From the NCBI RefSeq assembly GCF_030052815.1, contig NC_079505.1, positions 20,744,956 through 20,808,955 on the forward strand: DNA of 64,000 nt, read 5' to 3'. Shown piece by piece: positions 1-10,968 of the stretch (positions are counted from its first letter, which is position 1; each line of letters opens with the position of its first letter). The stretch is from Hevea brasiliensis. Its lineage: Eukaryota > Streptophyta > Magnoliopsida > Malpighiales > Euphorbiaceae. The translations under genes were made by a program, and so were the position numbers. The notes beneath the pieces are model-generated. The model saw nothing but the letters and a program-made list of their open reading frames with translations. It did no database searches and was not told the DNA's origin.

Positions 1-700
1 GAGAATCGTTGTTGTAGGCAAATACAATTAAAGGCAAGTGTGTGTCCCAACTCCCTTCAAACTCAATCACACAAGCCCGAAACATATCCTTCAAAATCTG
101 AATGATCCTTTCAGATTGGCCGTCTGTCTGTGGATGGAATGCTGTACTGAAGTTCAATCTAGTTCCTAGGGCTTTTTGGAGACTACCTCAGAATCTAGAA
201 GTGAATCTTGGGTCTCTCTCCGACACAATAGACACTAGCACTCCATGTAACCTCACAACATCATCAATGTACAGTTTAGCCAATCTTTCCAGGCTGTAAT
301 CCATCCTCACTGGCAAAAAGTGTGCAGACTTGATCAATCTATTAACAATAACCCAAACTGCATCATGATTCTTTTATGTACGTGGAAGTCCTGTCATGAA
401 ATCCATAGTGATTCTTTTGCATTTCCACTCGGGAATTGGCAATGGCTATAGCAACCCTGCAGGCACTTGGTGTTCTGCCTTTACTTGCTGACAAGTTAGG
501 CATTTGGCAACATATTCTGCAATGTCTTTCTTCATTCCTCTCCACCAATAGTGCTCTTTCACACTTTTGTACATTTTGGTTCCACTGGGGTGCATTGCAA
601 AAGGTGAATCATGTGCTTCCTTTAAAATTGTCTGCCTCAGTTCAACATTCTTAGGAATGCACATTCTGCCCTTATATAACAACAAGCTCTCATCATTTAC
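1..700 (-). pseudogene. Element A integrase (partial, inactive)
   Basis: Integrase inserts retrotransposon cDNA into the chromosome. The zinc-binding N-terminus is readable: two His about seven residues apart near 593-613, then the CLTC pair near 491-502. The core follows to base 1: TMDF holds the first catalytic Asp, and DGQSER near 100 holds the catalytic Glu. The second Asp, in the usual SDRDP, reads SERDP (near 205), an Asp-to-Glu change. Three in-frame stops interrupt it: after GLL (near 450), after GLPRT (near 375) and after FTSRF (near 187). The C-terminal part and chromodomain lie outside the window. Confidence 0.85.
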
Positions 701-899
701 TGATAATTCTGGTTTCTTGCCATCCCGAGCCTCTTCCATCAACTTCACATACTTATCATCCTTCCGTGCAACTGCTTTAATTTGTTCTGCCAGCATTGGC
801 TTCACTTGCCAAGTAGCTACCATCTGCCTATCTTCATTAATCTCCAAATTAGCATGCAATGCCTTTAATTCATGCACCATGGACAAAGGAGAAACCCTC

Positions 900-2160
900 A
901 AACCAGCCATAGTCTTGCTATTTAAAGCATTAGCTACAACATTTGCCTTTCCAGGCTGATAGTCTATCAAGCAATCATAATCTTTTATCAGCTCTAACCA
1001 TCTCTTCTGCCTCAAATTTAACCCCTTCTGTGTGCTCAAGTATTTCAAACTTTTATGATCTGTGTATATATAACATCTCTCTCCATACAAGTAATGTCTC
1101 TAGATCTTCAAGGCAAAGACAATGGCTGCTAGCTCTAAGTCATGTGTAGGATAATTCCTCTCATGCGGTTTAAGCTGGCTTGAAGCATAGGCAATGACAT
1201 TTCTATCTTGCATCAACACACAACCTAACTGCATAGAAGCATCATCAGATATGGTATACTCCTTACCCAAAGTGGGCAAGGTTAAGACTGAGCTCAGCTT
1301 AAACCCCTTTTTAACTCATCAAAACTTTCTGCACCGATCACCCACTGAAATTTTACATCCTTCCTAAGTAGCTTGGTCAGTGGAGATGCTAGCATGGAGA
1401 ATCCCTTCACAAACCTTCGGTAATACCCGGCCAAACCAAGGAAACTCTGAACTTCCGTGACATTTTTGGGTGGCTTCCAATTAAGAATGGCTTCAACTTT
1501 GCTAGGATCTACCTGGATACATTCTGCAGATACAATATGCCCCAAAAATGAAATCTCCTCTAGCCAAAACTCACATTTCGACAGTTTGGCATACAACTGC
1601 TTCTCCCTCAAAGTCTGCAATACTATCCTCAAGTGCTTGTCGTGTTCCTCTGCATTCTTTGAGTACACCAAAATATCAACAATGAACACCACAACAAACT
1701 GGTCCAAATATGGCATGAAGATAGTGTTCATCAGGCCCATAAAAGCAGCTGGAGCATTAGTCAACCTGAATGGCATTACCAAGAACTCATAGTCGCCATA
1801 CCGAGTCCTAAAGGCAGTTTTAGGAATACTTTGCTCCTGCACCCTCAACTGGTATTAGCTCGATCTCAAGTCAATTTTGGAGAATACAGTTGCATCCTTC
1901 AACTGATCAAACAAATCATCGATCCGTGGCAGAGGATATCTATTCTTTATGGTCACCTTATTCAACTGTCTGTAGTCTATGCATAGGCGGAGAGTACCAT
2001 CCTTTTTCTTCACAAATAATACTAGTGCTCCCCAAGGTGACACGTTAGGGCGGATGAAACCCTTATCTAACAATTCCTACAATTGCACCTTCAACTCTTT
2101 CAACTCAGCAGGTGCCATCCTATAAGGAGTGATGGAGATTGGCTCCAAACTAGGCATAGT
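900..2160 (-). pseudogene. Element A reverse transcriptase and RNase H (inactive)
   Basis: The RT fingers are at about 1855-2160 ([20 protein letters not shown], then FSKIDLRS), the palm at about 1560-1848 and RNase H at about 900-1450. RT copies the element RNA; RNase H removes the RNA strand. The palm motif, normally FIDD in this clade, reads FIVD (near 1675), so the first catalytic Asp is lost. Stops occur after LRSS (near 1856) and just before MLDKGF. The RNase H end normally reading ADALSRK reads ANALNSK (near 925), another acidic residue lost. The TDHKSL motif is present near 1050. Confidence 0.88.
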
Positions 2161-2760
2161 CTCAATTTCAAACTGCACCTCTCTTTCCGGAGACAATCCT
2201 GGCAAGTCTTCCGGAAAGACATCCGGAAAATCCCATATCGTAGGAGTATCTTTAAGATCTGGACTCCCCACCTGGGCGTCTATCACATGAGTTAGATAAG
2301 CTTCACATCCCTTTCTAATCATCTTTCTAGCAAGTGCAGCTAAAATGATGTTGGATGGCAATAACTGCCTCTCCCCGTGTATCACTACATTTGCATACTC
2401 GGGAAGACCAAAAGTGACTGTCTTCAGTCTACAGTCGATCATGGCGTGATGCCTTGCTAACCAATCCATGCCCAAGATGATATCATAATCTCGGAAGGGC
2501 ATTTCAATTAAGTCTGACCGGAATGTATGTCCTTGGATCACCAAAGGACAATCTTTATACAATTTGTTCACCCTAACCTGTTGTCCTAAGGGACTAGTCA
2601 CTAGCACATCATAATCCATTTTCAAGTAAGGAATGGCAACAGAACATGCAATACTGGCACTAGCATAAGAATGCGTAGAACCAAGGTCAAACAACATATA
2701 CATCTCTACCAAAGATGGAGAAAGTACCCGCCACAACATCTGATGTCTCAGCTTCCTCCC
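2161..2760 (-). pseudogene. Element A aspartic protease and PR-RT linker
   Basis: A retropepsin-like protease that would cut Gag-Pol. The active site reads FDLGSTHSY (Asp near 2686-2688); D-x-G is kept, while D and E have Pro before Gly. GMDWLARH, typical of gypsy proteases, is near 2460. The segment runs on into [11 protein letters not shown], the usual linker before RT. One open frame covers the protease and linker, but it is isolated by stops and frame changes on both sides. Confidence 0.82.
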
Positions 2761-3969
2761 TCTGGCGCATGGTGTTCACCCTGGTTGATGCACCACTCTG
2801 CTCTAGTTGGCTCGCTGTGCCCTGGCTGCCACAAGTGTTACCTCTACCCCTGCCTCGGCCTCTACTAGCCGCTCATTGTCCTCTCGAAGCGTAACCTTGA
2901 GCAGATCCTCGGTGGTGGTAGGCGGCCTGCACTGCGAGCACTAGTGCAATCTCTAGCAAAATGCCCACTTCCACCATAGTTGTAACAGGCACCTATGGCC
3001 TTATAACATACTCCTCCATGATTCCTGCCACAGGTTTCACAGGTACGAGCAGGAAAGGAACCCCTAGATGTCTGCTGTCTGGATCTAGGTGGCCTCTGCC
3101 CTGAGAATCTTCCCCTTCTAAATCCTCTGTTACTTGGTCCCCCAAAGCTTTTCCTCTTACCCGAATTATTACTTGGACTCTGACCTGTAGGCTTACTGCT
3201 CTTCTCTTTTTCAGTGGTTACCTTCTTAGATGCCCCTTCCAGTTCTATCCTTTCCAATTCAAGGGCCTGTGATATCAACCCAGAGAAGTTGTCATGTCGA
3301 AACCCAACCACTTGCAATCTCAAACTAGGCCTCAAACCTCAAACCGTTTGCATCTGTCTGCATCGTAGTGAGTAGGCTTCCAAAGATAGTGGCCGAGGCG
3401 GGAAAAGTCTCTCTCATACTGGCCACACCCTGCTCCTTGCTTCAAACTGAGAAACTCCTGTAGCTTCATATCTACATATGTGTCAGGAACATACTTCTGT
3501 CTAAATTCTCTGAGAAAGTCATCCCACGTCAACACAGGGGGCTCAACCAAACTATGAGGAATGGTCTTCCACCACTCATATGCATCTCCATGCAGTAGAG
3601 AGACCGAGTATTCGAACTTCAAATCATCTGCAAAGGCGCTTTCTTGAATACTCTCTCCATCCATTCTAACCATTGCTCAGCTTCCAATGGGTCCACTGTA
3701 CCCTTGAACTCTGTTGCCCCATACTTCATTAACTTGTCATATTGTCTGGTTGGGAATAGTGGTTGCACTGGAGGTGCTTGCACAGGAGCTTGGACTGGTA
3801 TATTGCCAGCCATTTGCTGAAATAATGCAGCCATCTGCTGAGCGAGCTGAGCAGGAAACTGCATGGGTGGGATGGGTGCAGCTGACCCACTGGCATTCTG
3901 AGGAGCTGGGGCCTTCCCCTATACCTCAGCTGCTACTGATTGCTCTACTGTGTGATCCCCCTCTTCCAT
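2761..3969 (-). pseudogene. Element A gag (frameshifted)
   Basis: Gag forms the particle and binds element RNA. The likely start is the ATG at 3967-3969 (MEEGDH in copy B). The capsid part is recognisable near 3350-3750 by KYGATEFKGTVDPLEAEQWL and GDAYEWWKTIPHS. The Cys/His region near 2960-3040 includes CETCGRNHGG and CYNYGGSGHF; the second Cys of the zinc knuckle is Tyr here and also in B. An in-frame stop follows AEV near 3920, and a frameshift near 3630-3670 separates the two gag frames. Confidence 0.82.
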
Positions 3970-4139
3970 ACTGAATCACAAAGAATTCAACTCCCTGGAC
4001 AACCAACACAAGGAGATTTCCCTCCATTAGTCCATATTTATGATGTAATGCACCATATGTATCAATTAATGACAGTTGAGCAGTTGTCCTTATCAAAAAT
4101 TTTCAAACATGCAATTTCAAAACTTGTATAAAAACCAAA

Positions 4140-4151
4140 GCTCTGATACCA
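4140..4151 (-). other. Primer binding site, element A (iMet tRNA)
   Basis: The minus strand reads TGGTATCAGAGC, complementary to the 3' end of plant initiator-Met tRNA. Eight bases (TGTTTTAG) separate it from the LTR end at 4160. It marks the 5' end of A's internal region. Confidence 0.9.
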
Positions 4152-4159
4152 CTAAAACA

Positions 4160-7100
4160 TGTCACACCTCATCCCTTGTAAAGCACGACATGTTCCCGTA
4201 GCATACCTAATGAATTACCGAACTCTACCTACCGATAACCCATTAGTTATGCTACAAAGGATTTTAAAACAAACCATAGCTTTTTATCTTATCAATTCTT
4301 TTGTGGAAAACTGTATGAGAATAGTTAAAATTCCATGTAAACATTCATTGGAAATAATGATAGACTAAATATTGCAAAAGTTACATTTTCATAAGTCTCA
4401 AAGTAAAACACAAAATAGTTGCAAACTCAAAATGTGATAGCAATGCAATGCTTTTAAATACAAACTGCTCAATGTCCGTACATCCATACATATAGGTACA
4501 AAATACATCCAAAGGAATCACAAGGGTATACCTAAAGTAAATACCCATAAACAATACCAAAATGCTACTTTCAAGTCTCTCACTCGGCAGCCTTCTCCTT
4601 TCCCTTACTTGCGATAGCATAAAGAAGCTATCGCTGAGTATATCACTCAGTGGTGCACAACTAATAACTTTAAAACTTAAAGTAAAACACATTTTGTCAA
4701 AAGCATAATAAATCACATTTTTCTTAAGCATGAAAACTTCACAATAGTTCTAAGTCCATAAGAGCCATTTATTGGAATAACATTTCAAAAGAGAAATCAC
4801 ACTTCATAAATCACAATTCACAAAGCATTAGTGTTGCCAACATCAATACACAGTTCAGGCCATGACACAAAATTTCATGATCAGTGTCGTGTTGTACACC
4901 ACGACAAAGCAATCTCAACCTCACTAACCGTTATTAATGAGGGAAGGGCTAGCTAGCTAATGAGTACTCAAGTAGTCTTACCCCACTAACCGTTATTAAT
5001 GGGAGACATCATGAATATCAATTATCAACCCCAAGTAGTCATTACTACTGGAGAGTTCCGAAAGGGACTGTCATGCTAACTGTGGTTTCAAAATAGTTTC
5101 CAAAAATTTTCCACTCAACAATCACATTTGTAAACCAATAAACACATTTAAATTCATCATAATATTCATATAAAGGTGGTAACATCGAAATTTCTTAAAT
5201 GCAAGAGAAAAACCATATTACAGTCAAAGTAAACTTGTTCAAAGCAAACTCATTCAATTTAACATATTCCAAGCAATTTACAAGTTTAAAAACGAAGAAA
5301 ATGTTAGTTGTGCACAAACCTTCAATAATTCTCCTTCCTTGTTACCTACTTCTCCTTGTCCGTTCCAACTTCTTTTTCTACTGAAAATACACAAATAAAA
5401 TACCTCAATACCAGTCTCAATTCCTACCAAAAACTCATTACATGCATGTCTAATGCATCCTAAGTTAGCTTTGCAAATTTTAGAAAATTTTGGTTTTGGA
5501 TAACTTAGTGCCCCAATCTTTGAACCCAATTTTTACCTAGTTTCAATCATAATTTGGTGAGGTGTTCTTCATGAAAATTGTTTATCTAGGTCTTGAATTT
5601 ATTTTCCTTTTTGAATCGCCTAATTGGAGCTGTGTAGCTCAAGTTATGCCCAAAACACGACATCGCTCATGTCATCGCTTATGCCGCAGATTCGCTGCAA
5701 ATTTATCGATCCAATTTCATTCAGCAATTTGGTCAAGTTAAGTTCATAATTTGGTCTAATGTTCTTCATATGAAATGTTCTACTATGTCTTAGGTTTTCA
5801 TCGGTTCAAGAATTGCCTAAATCAGAGTTTTCTAGAGAGAGTTATGGCCATGCAAAGCTTACTATTCATATGGTCAAATTCTGCAGGTTCTAGAATTCTG
5901 CAGATTCGGTAATTCAACTTTACCTAGCAGTTTGATTGGGTTAAGTCCATAATTTGGCCTCAAGTCCTTCATATGAAATGTTCTACTATGTCTTAGGTTT
6001 CCATCGATTTAAGAATCGCATAAATAAGAGTTTTCTAGAGAGAGTTATGGCCATGCAAAGTTTACTATTCATTTAGTCAAATTCTGCAGGTTCTAGAATT
6101 TTTCTCTAAGTTCAAGGCTCATTTCGGATAGCTTAACGTCATTTTTAGGGTAGGGTATCTTCACAAAAATTCTAGCTCTGTGTCTTAAGTTTCATTTCCA
6201 ATTAGTTTCACACTAATTAGAGTTGTGTAGCTCAATTAATGGGCTGTCAAACGCACTGAACTCAGTGTGCAAATTCTGCCCTAGGTTCAAAATTTTCATT
6301 TCTCCAATTATTCCCACTAACCAACCTCAATTCACATTTAATTCACCCAAAATGACTATAATTTAGCCTTGACACATCAATGGCACTTCCTAGCACAAAC
6401 CCCACAATTTTCAAATACCAAAGTTTGTAATTTTCCCTAATCCTACCATTTCATTACCTCTATTCATCAACCCAATGTCAATTCAAACTAAATTAACCTT
6501 AAATGACCATAATTTAACACTACACACACCAATTTCACTCTCTAGCACCAAAACTCCAATTTTCCCATGAACCCTAATCTCCCATAATTAAATTTATACA
6601 CATTTCATGCAATTTCTTTGTCCCAATCATGTATACTACTTCAACTAAGCTTAATCTCATTATAAATTTCATTCAAAGACATCAAACCCTAACTTTTCTC
6701 CAATTTAGCCAAAACCCTAGTATAGATTCCATACATGTTTTCTTTCATTTTCTTATGAAATTTCATGCTTTCTCATTTAAATTCATCACACCCAAACTTG
6801 ATTCAAAGCATATTTGGTTAATCAAGCATGAAAGAGAGAGCTTACCTCACTTGATGATTTTTTCCACTTCCAATCTCTTTCAAATCTTTCTCTTCTTGTT
6901 TTTAATCTCTCAATCAAAGATCTCTTTGATGTTTTCTTTTAGTGGGCTATGGAATTTATGAAGGGAATTGAAGTGAATTAAGACTTGGAAGGGAAAACAA
7001 TGGTGGAAGAAGATTGGAGAAGAAGAGAAAATAAAAGAGAGGGAGAGGGAAGATGGGTGGTGGCATGGAAGAAGGGAATGAGCGAGACTTGTCTTCTTTT

Positions 7101-7532
7101 ATAATTATTTATTCCTTTTTAATTAAATAATTAAGTTTAATTGTCAAAAGCCCATAAGTCATTAATTTTAATTAGGTCAAAAATGGAATTTAAATTCTAG
7201 ATTTTTGCCTCTTTTATTTTCTTTCCACTTTTACTCTAATTTTTCCCTCAATATTTCTTCATAATTCAATATTTTATTTTCATTTAATTAAATTGACATT
7301 TTGGTCAAAAATCAACTCTTAAAGTGAATTAACCAAAATGCCCCTTATCGGGTCATAATCCCTCTTTTACAAAATACCCGGTGAGTCCTTATATTTTTGG
7401 GTCACTTGAATTTTTATTGTGTCTATCTCAATTAATTTTCTATTAATTTTTGATCCTCAAGCTGTCTTTGAATAGTACTAGTCACGGACCAAAAATGGTA
7501 CTATTCATAACTCGGAGGTTCGGGGTGTTACA
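4160..7532 (-). repeat. Shared LTR: 5' LTR of A and 3' LTR of B
   Basis: On the minus strand the repeat runs TGTAACACCC...GGTGTGACA, with TG/CA ends. The left side carries A's PBS; the right side abuts B's polypurine tract (7533-7546), so one LTR serves two elements. It is near identical in layout to 15264-18640 (3377 bp against 3373 bp). A TATA-like box (7097-7103), a GAG|GTAAG donor-like site (6840-6848, minus), an internal duplication of about 200 bp (about 5760-6090) and twin hairpins at 4611-4656 can be seen. Plus-strand open frames inside it are antisense and not credible genes. Confidence 0.93.
7097..7103 (-). promoter_or_regulatory. TATA-like box in the shared LTR
   Basis: The minus strand reads TATAAAA, in the U3 part about 430 bp from the LTR start and upstream of a purine-rich leader. 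The equivalent site is present in B's outer LTR at 18206-18212. A position-based promoter call, not shown to be active. Confidence 0.5.
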
Positions 7533-7546
7533 ATTCTCCCCTCCTT
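7533..7546 (-). other. Polypurine tract, element B
   Basis: The minus strand reads AAGGAGGGGAGAAT directly before the LTR start TGTAAC, the expected position of the plus-strand primer. Just upstream, 7553-7572 forms an inverted repeat with 8-bp arms (AAATTTCG and CGAAATTT). Confidence 0.85.
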
Positions 7547-7580
7547 AAAAATAAATTTCGTCCTCGAAATTTACCTGGTC

Positions 7581-8145
7581 TCAGTCTCTGAATAGCTGTG
7601 GGTGCTGTCTCCTCATGTCCTCCTCACGCTCCCATGTAGCCTCCTGGCCTGAATGATGGTTCCACAGCACTTTCACTAGAGGTATTTGCTTGTTCCTCAG
7701 CTGCTTCACCTCATGTGCTAAGATCTTTATCGGCTCTTTGTCATATGTCATGTCTGGATTCACTTCGATCTCCTCTACTGGTAAAATGTGAGAGGGGTCT
7801 GATCTGTGCCTCCTCAACATGGAGACATGGAAGACATTGTGAATCTTTTCCAACTCTGGAGGCAATGCAAGTCTATATACTAATGGACCCACTCTTTCCA
7901 GAACCTCATATGGCCTAATGAAGCGAGGACTTAGTTTCCCCTTTCTACCAAACCTCATGATCCTCTTCCATGGGGAAACTTTCAAGAACACCTTGTCGCC
8001 CAAACTGTACCGAATATCTCTTCTCTTTAGGTCAATGTAGGACTTCTGTCTATTCGCTACAACTTTGAGTCAGTCTCTAATGAGCTTAACCTTTTCTTCC
8101 GTCTGCTGCACTAATTTTGGGCCAATCAACTTCCTCTCGCCCACT
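7581..8145 (-). pseudogene. Element B integrase C-terminus with chromodomain
   Basis: Contains the GPY/F-like segment (KLSPRFIRPYEV, then ERVGPLVYRLALP) and the terminal chromodomain-like module (VKVLWNHHSGQEATWE...). In chromoviruses the chromodomain tethers integration to marked chromatin. This is the evidence that A and B are chromoviruses. A stop lies upstream near 8070. The deletion junction at about 8145 removes the end of the core and the start of the C-terminal domain, compared with D and E. Confidence 0.87.
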
Positions 8146-9158
8146 TCATCCCAAAATCTGAATGATCCTTTCAGATTGGCCATCTGTATATGGATGGAAT
8201 GCTGTACTGAAGTTCAATCTAGTTCCTAGGGCTTTTTGGAGACTACCCCAGAATCTAGAAGTGAACCTTGGGTCTCTGTTTGACACAATAGACACTGGCA
8301 CTCCATGTAACCTCAAAACATCATCAATGTACAGTTTGGCCAATCTTTCCAGGCTGTAATCCATCCTCACTGGCAAAAAGTGTGCAGACTTGGTCAATCT
8401 ATCAATAACAACCCAAACTACATCATGATTGTTTTGTGTACGTGGAAGTCCTGTCACGAAATACATAGTGATTCTTTCCTATTTCCACTCGGAAATTGGC
8501 AATGGCTGTAGCAACCCTGTAGGCACTTGGTGTTCTGCCTTTACTTGCTGACAAGTTAGGCATTTGGCAACATATTCTGCAATGTCTTTCTTCATTCCTC
8601 TCCACCAATAGTGCTCTTTCACACTTCTATACATTTTGGTTCCACTGGGGTGCATTGCAAAAAGTGAATCATGTGCTTCCTTTAAAATGGTCTGCCTTAG
8701 TTCAACATTCTTATGAATGCACATTCTGCCCTTATATAACAATAAGCTCTCATCATTTACTGATAATTCTGGTTTCTTGCCATCCCGAGCCTCTTCCATC
8801 AACTTCACATACTTATCATCCTTCTGTGCAATTGCTTTAATTTGTTCTGCCAGCATTAGCTTCACTTGCCAAGTAGCTAGCATCTGCCCATCTTTATTAA
8901 TCTCCAAATTAGCATGCAATGCCCCTAATTCATGCACCATGGACAAAGAAGAAACCCTCAAACCAGCCATAGTCTTGCGACTTAAAGCATCAGCTACAAC
9001 ATTTGCCTTTCCAGGCTGATAGTCTATCAAGCAATCATAATCTTTTATCAGCTCTAACCATCTCCTCTGCCTCAAATTTAACTCCTTCTGTGTGCCCAAG
9101 TATTTCAAACTTTTATGATCTGTGCATATATAACATCTCTCTCTATACAAGTAATGTC
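8146..9158 (-). pseudogene. Element B integrase core, zinc domain and RNase H end
   Basis: From right: RNase H end with TDHKSLKYL and an intact ADALSRK, then the HHCC zinc-binding domain (CLTC near 8530), then the integrase core. The first catalytic Asp is Tyr (TMYF where A has TMDF), and the second is Asn (SNRDP near 8265). A stop precedes the core (after EWK, near 8485). The frame ends IIQILG then stop at the deletion junction. RNase H is cut at 9158 by element C and resumes at 12187. Confidence 0.87.
9154..9158. repeat. Target-site duplication of element C, left copy
   Basis: ATGTC immediately left of C. It matches 12187-12191 on the right. Copy A shows the uninterrupted pol sequence at 1096 (aatgtctctagatc), confirming the duplication. 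Confidence 0.9.
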
Positions 9159-10968
9159 TGTCACACCTTATACCTGGTAAGGCATGACATGTTCCCGTAA
9201 CATACCTAATGAATTACCGAACTCCACCTACCGATAACCCATTAGTTATGTTACAAAGGATTTTAAAACAAATCATAGCTTTTTATCTTATCAATTCTTT
9301 TGCGGAAAACTGCATGAGAATAGTTAAAATACCATATAAACATTCATTGGAAATAATAATAGACTAAATATCGTAAAAGTTACATTTTTATAAGTCTCAA
9401 AATAAAATACAAATAGTTACAAACTCAAAATACTTTAGTAATGCAGTACTTTTTAATACAAGCTGCTCAATATCCGTACATCCATACATATAGGTACAAA
9501 ATACATCCAAAGGAATCACAAGGGTATACCTAACGTAAATACCCACAATCAATACCAAAATGCTGCTTCCAAGTCTCTCACTCGGCAGCCTTCTCCTTTC
9601 CCTTACCTGCGACAGCATAAAGAAGCTATCGCTGAGTATATCACTCAGTAGTGCACAACTAATAACTTTAAAACTTAAGGTAAAACACAATTTGTCAAAG
9701 CATAATAAATCACATTTTTCTTAAGCATGAAAACTTCACAATAGTTCTAAGTCCATAAGAGCCATTTATTGGAATAACATTTCAAAAGAGAAATCACACT
9801 TCATAAATCACAATTCACAAAGCATTAGTGTTGCCAACATCAACACACAGTTTAGGCCATGATACAAAATTTCACGATCAGTGCCGTGTTGTACACCACG
9901 ACAAAGCAATCTCAACCTCACTAACCGTTATTAATGAGGGAAGGGCTAGCTAGCTAATGAGTACTCATGTAGTCTTACCCCACTAACCGTTATTAATGGG
10001 AGACATAATCAATATCAATTATAAAACCCCAAGTAGCCGTTACTACTAGGGAGTTCCGAAGGGATTGTCATGCTAACTGTGGTTTCAAAACAACTTTCAA
10101 GAGTTTTTAAATCAATAATCACGTTTGCAAAATAATAATATATTCAAATCATCATAAAACCCATAAAAGGGTTGGCAACGCACAAATTCCTCAAATACAA
10201 GAGAAAAACATACCTCATTCAAAATAAACTCATTTCAAATCAAACTAATTCAAAAAAACTCATTCAAATCAATTTATGAAGCTAAAACAAAGAAAAATGT
10301 TAGTTGTGCACAAACCTTCAATAATTCTCCTTCCTTGTTACCTACTTCTCCTTGTCCGTTCCAACTTCTTTTTCTACTGAAAATACACAAATAGAATACC
10401 TCAATACTAATCTCAATTGCTGCCAAGAACTCATTACATGAATGTCTAATGCATCCCAAATTAGCTTTGCAAATTTTAGAAAATTTTGGTTTTGGACAAC
10501 TTGATGTCCTAATCTTTGAACAAAATTTTACCTAGTTTTGATCATAATTTAGTGAGGTGTTCTCATGAAAATTGTTCATCTAGGTCTTAACTTTATTTTC
10601 CTTTTTGAATCGCCTAATTCGGAGTTGTGTAGCTCAAGTTATGCCCAAAACATGATTACTATTCACGTCACTGCTCATACTGCAGATTCAATTCTGGCAG
10701 ATTTATCGATCCAACTTCGTTTAGCAATTTGATTAAGTCCATAATTTGGTCTAATGTTCTTCATATGAAATGTTCTACTATGTCTTAGGTTTCCATCGGT
10801 TCAAGAATCGCCTAAATCGGAGTCTTCTAGAGAGAGTTATGGCCATGCAAAGTTTACTGTTCATATGATAAATCTGCAGATTTCCAAATTTTAGCAAATT
10901 TGGTGATTAAACTTTACTTAGCATTTTGATTGGGTTAAGTCCATAATTTGGCCTCAAGTTCTTCATAT
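9159..10968 (-). repeat. Truncated Tekay LTR forming one end of C
   Basis: Colinear with 4160-5974 of the shared LTR (1810 bp against 1815 bp) and keeps the terminal CA and the twin hairpins (9609-9654). It stops within CTTCATAT (10961-10968), an 8-bp string also present at the matching point in gag, where the sequence switches to gag. Confidence 0.88.

Larger units (their letters stand above)
1..4159 (-). mobile_element. Element A: Tekay/Del-type Ty3/gypsy chromovirus, internal region (cut by window edge)
   Basis: Reading right to left: iMet primer site (4140-4151), leader, gag, protease, reverse transcriptase, RNase H and integrase, the Ty3/gypsy order with integrase last. The 5' LTR lies to the right at 4160-7532; the 3' end of integrase and the 3' LTR are beyond base 1. 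The protein is closest in sequence to element B (7533-15263), which follows in tandem. Stops and frameshifts occur in every domain, so the copy cannot make Gag-Pol. Lineage is inferred from long LTRs, the iMet PBS and the chromodomain seen in sister copy B. Confidence 0.9.

Noticed and set aside
363..548. 61-residue minus-strand frame in integrase of A, echoed in B at 8423-8608
   Set aside because: It overlaps the true integrase frame in another phase; the integrase motifs read in the other frame.
6629..6961. 110-residue plus-strand frame in the shared LTR, also open in B's outer LTR (17738-18070)
   Set aside because: It is antisense to the element, Phe/Ser/Leu-rich as expected from AT-rich DNA, and shared only because the two LTRs are copies of one sequence.
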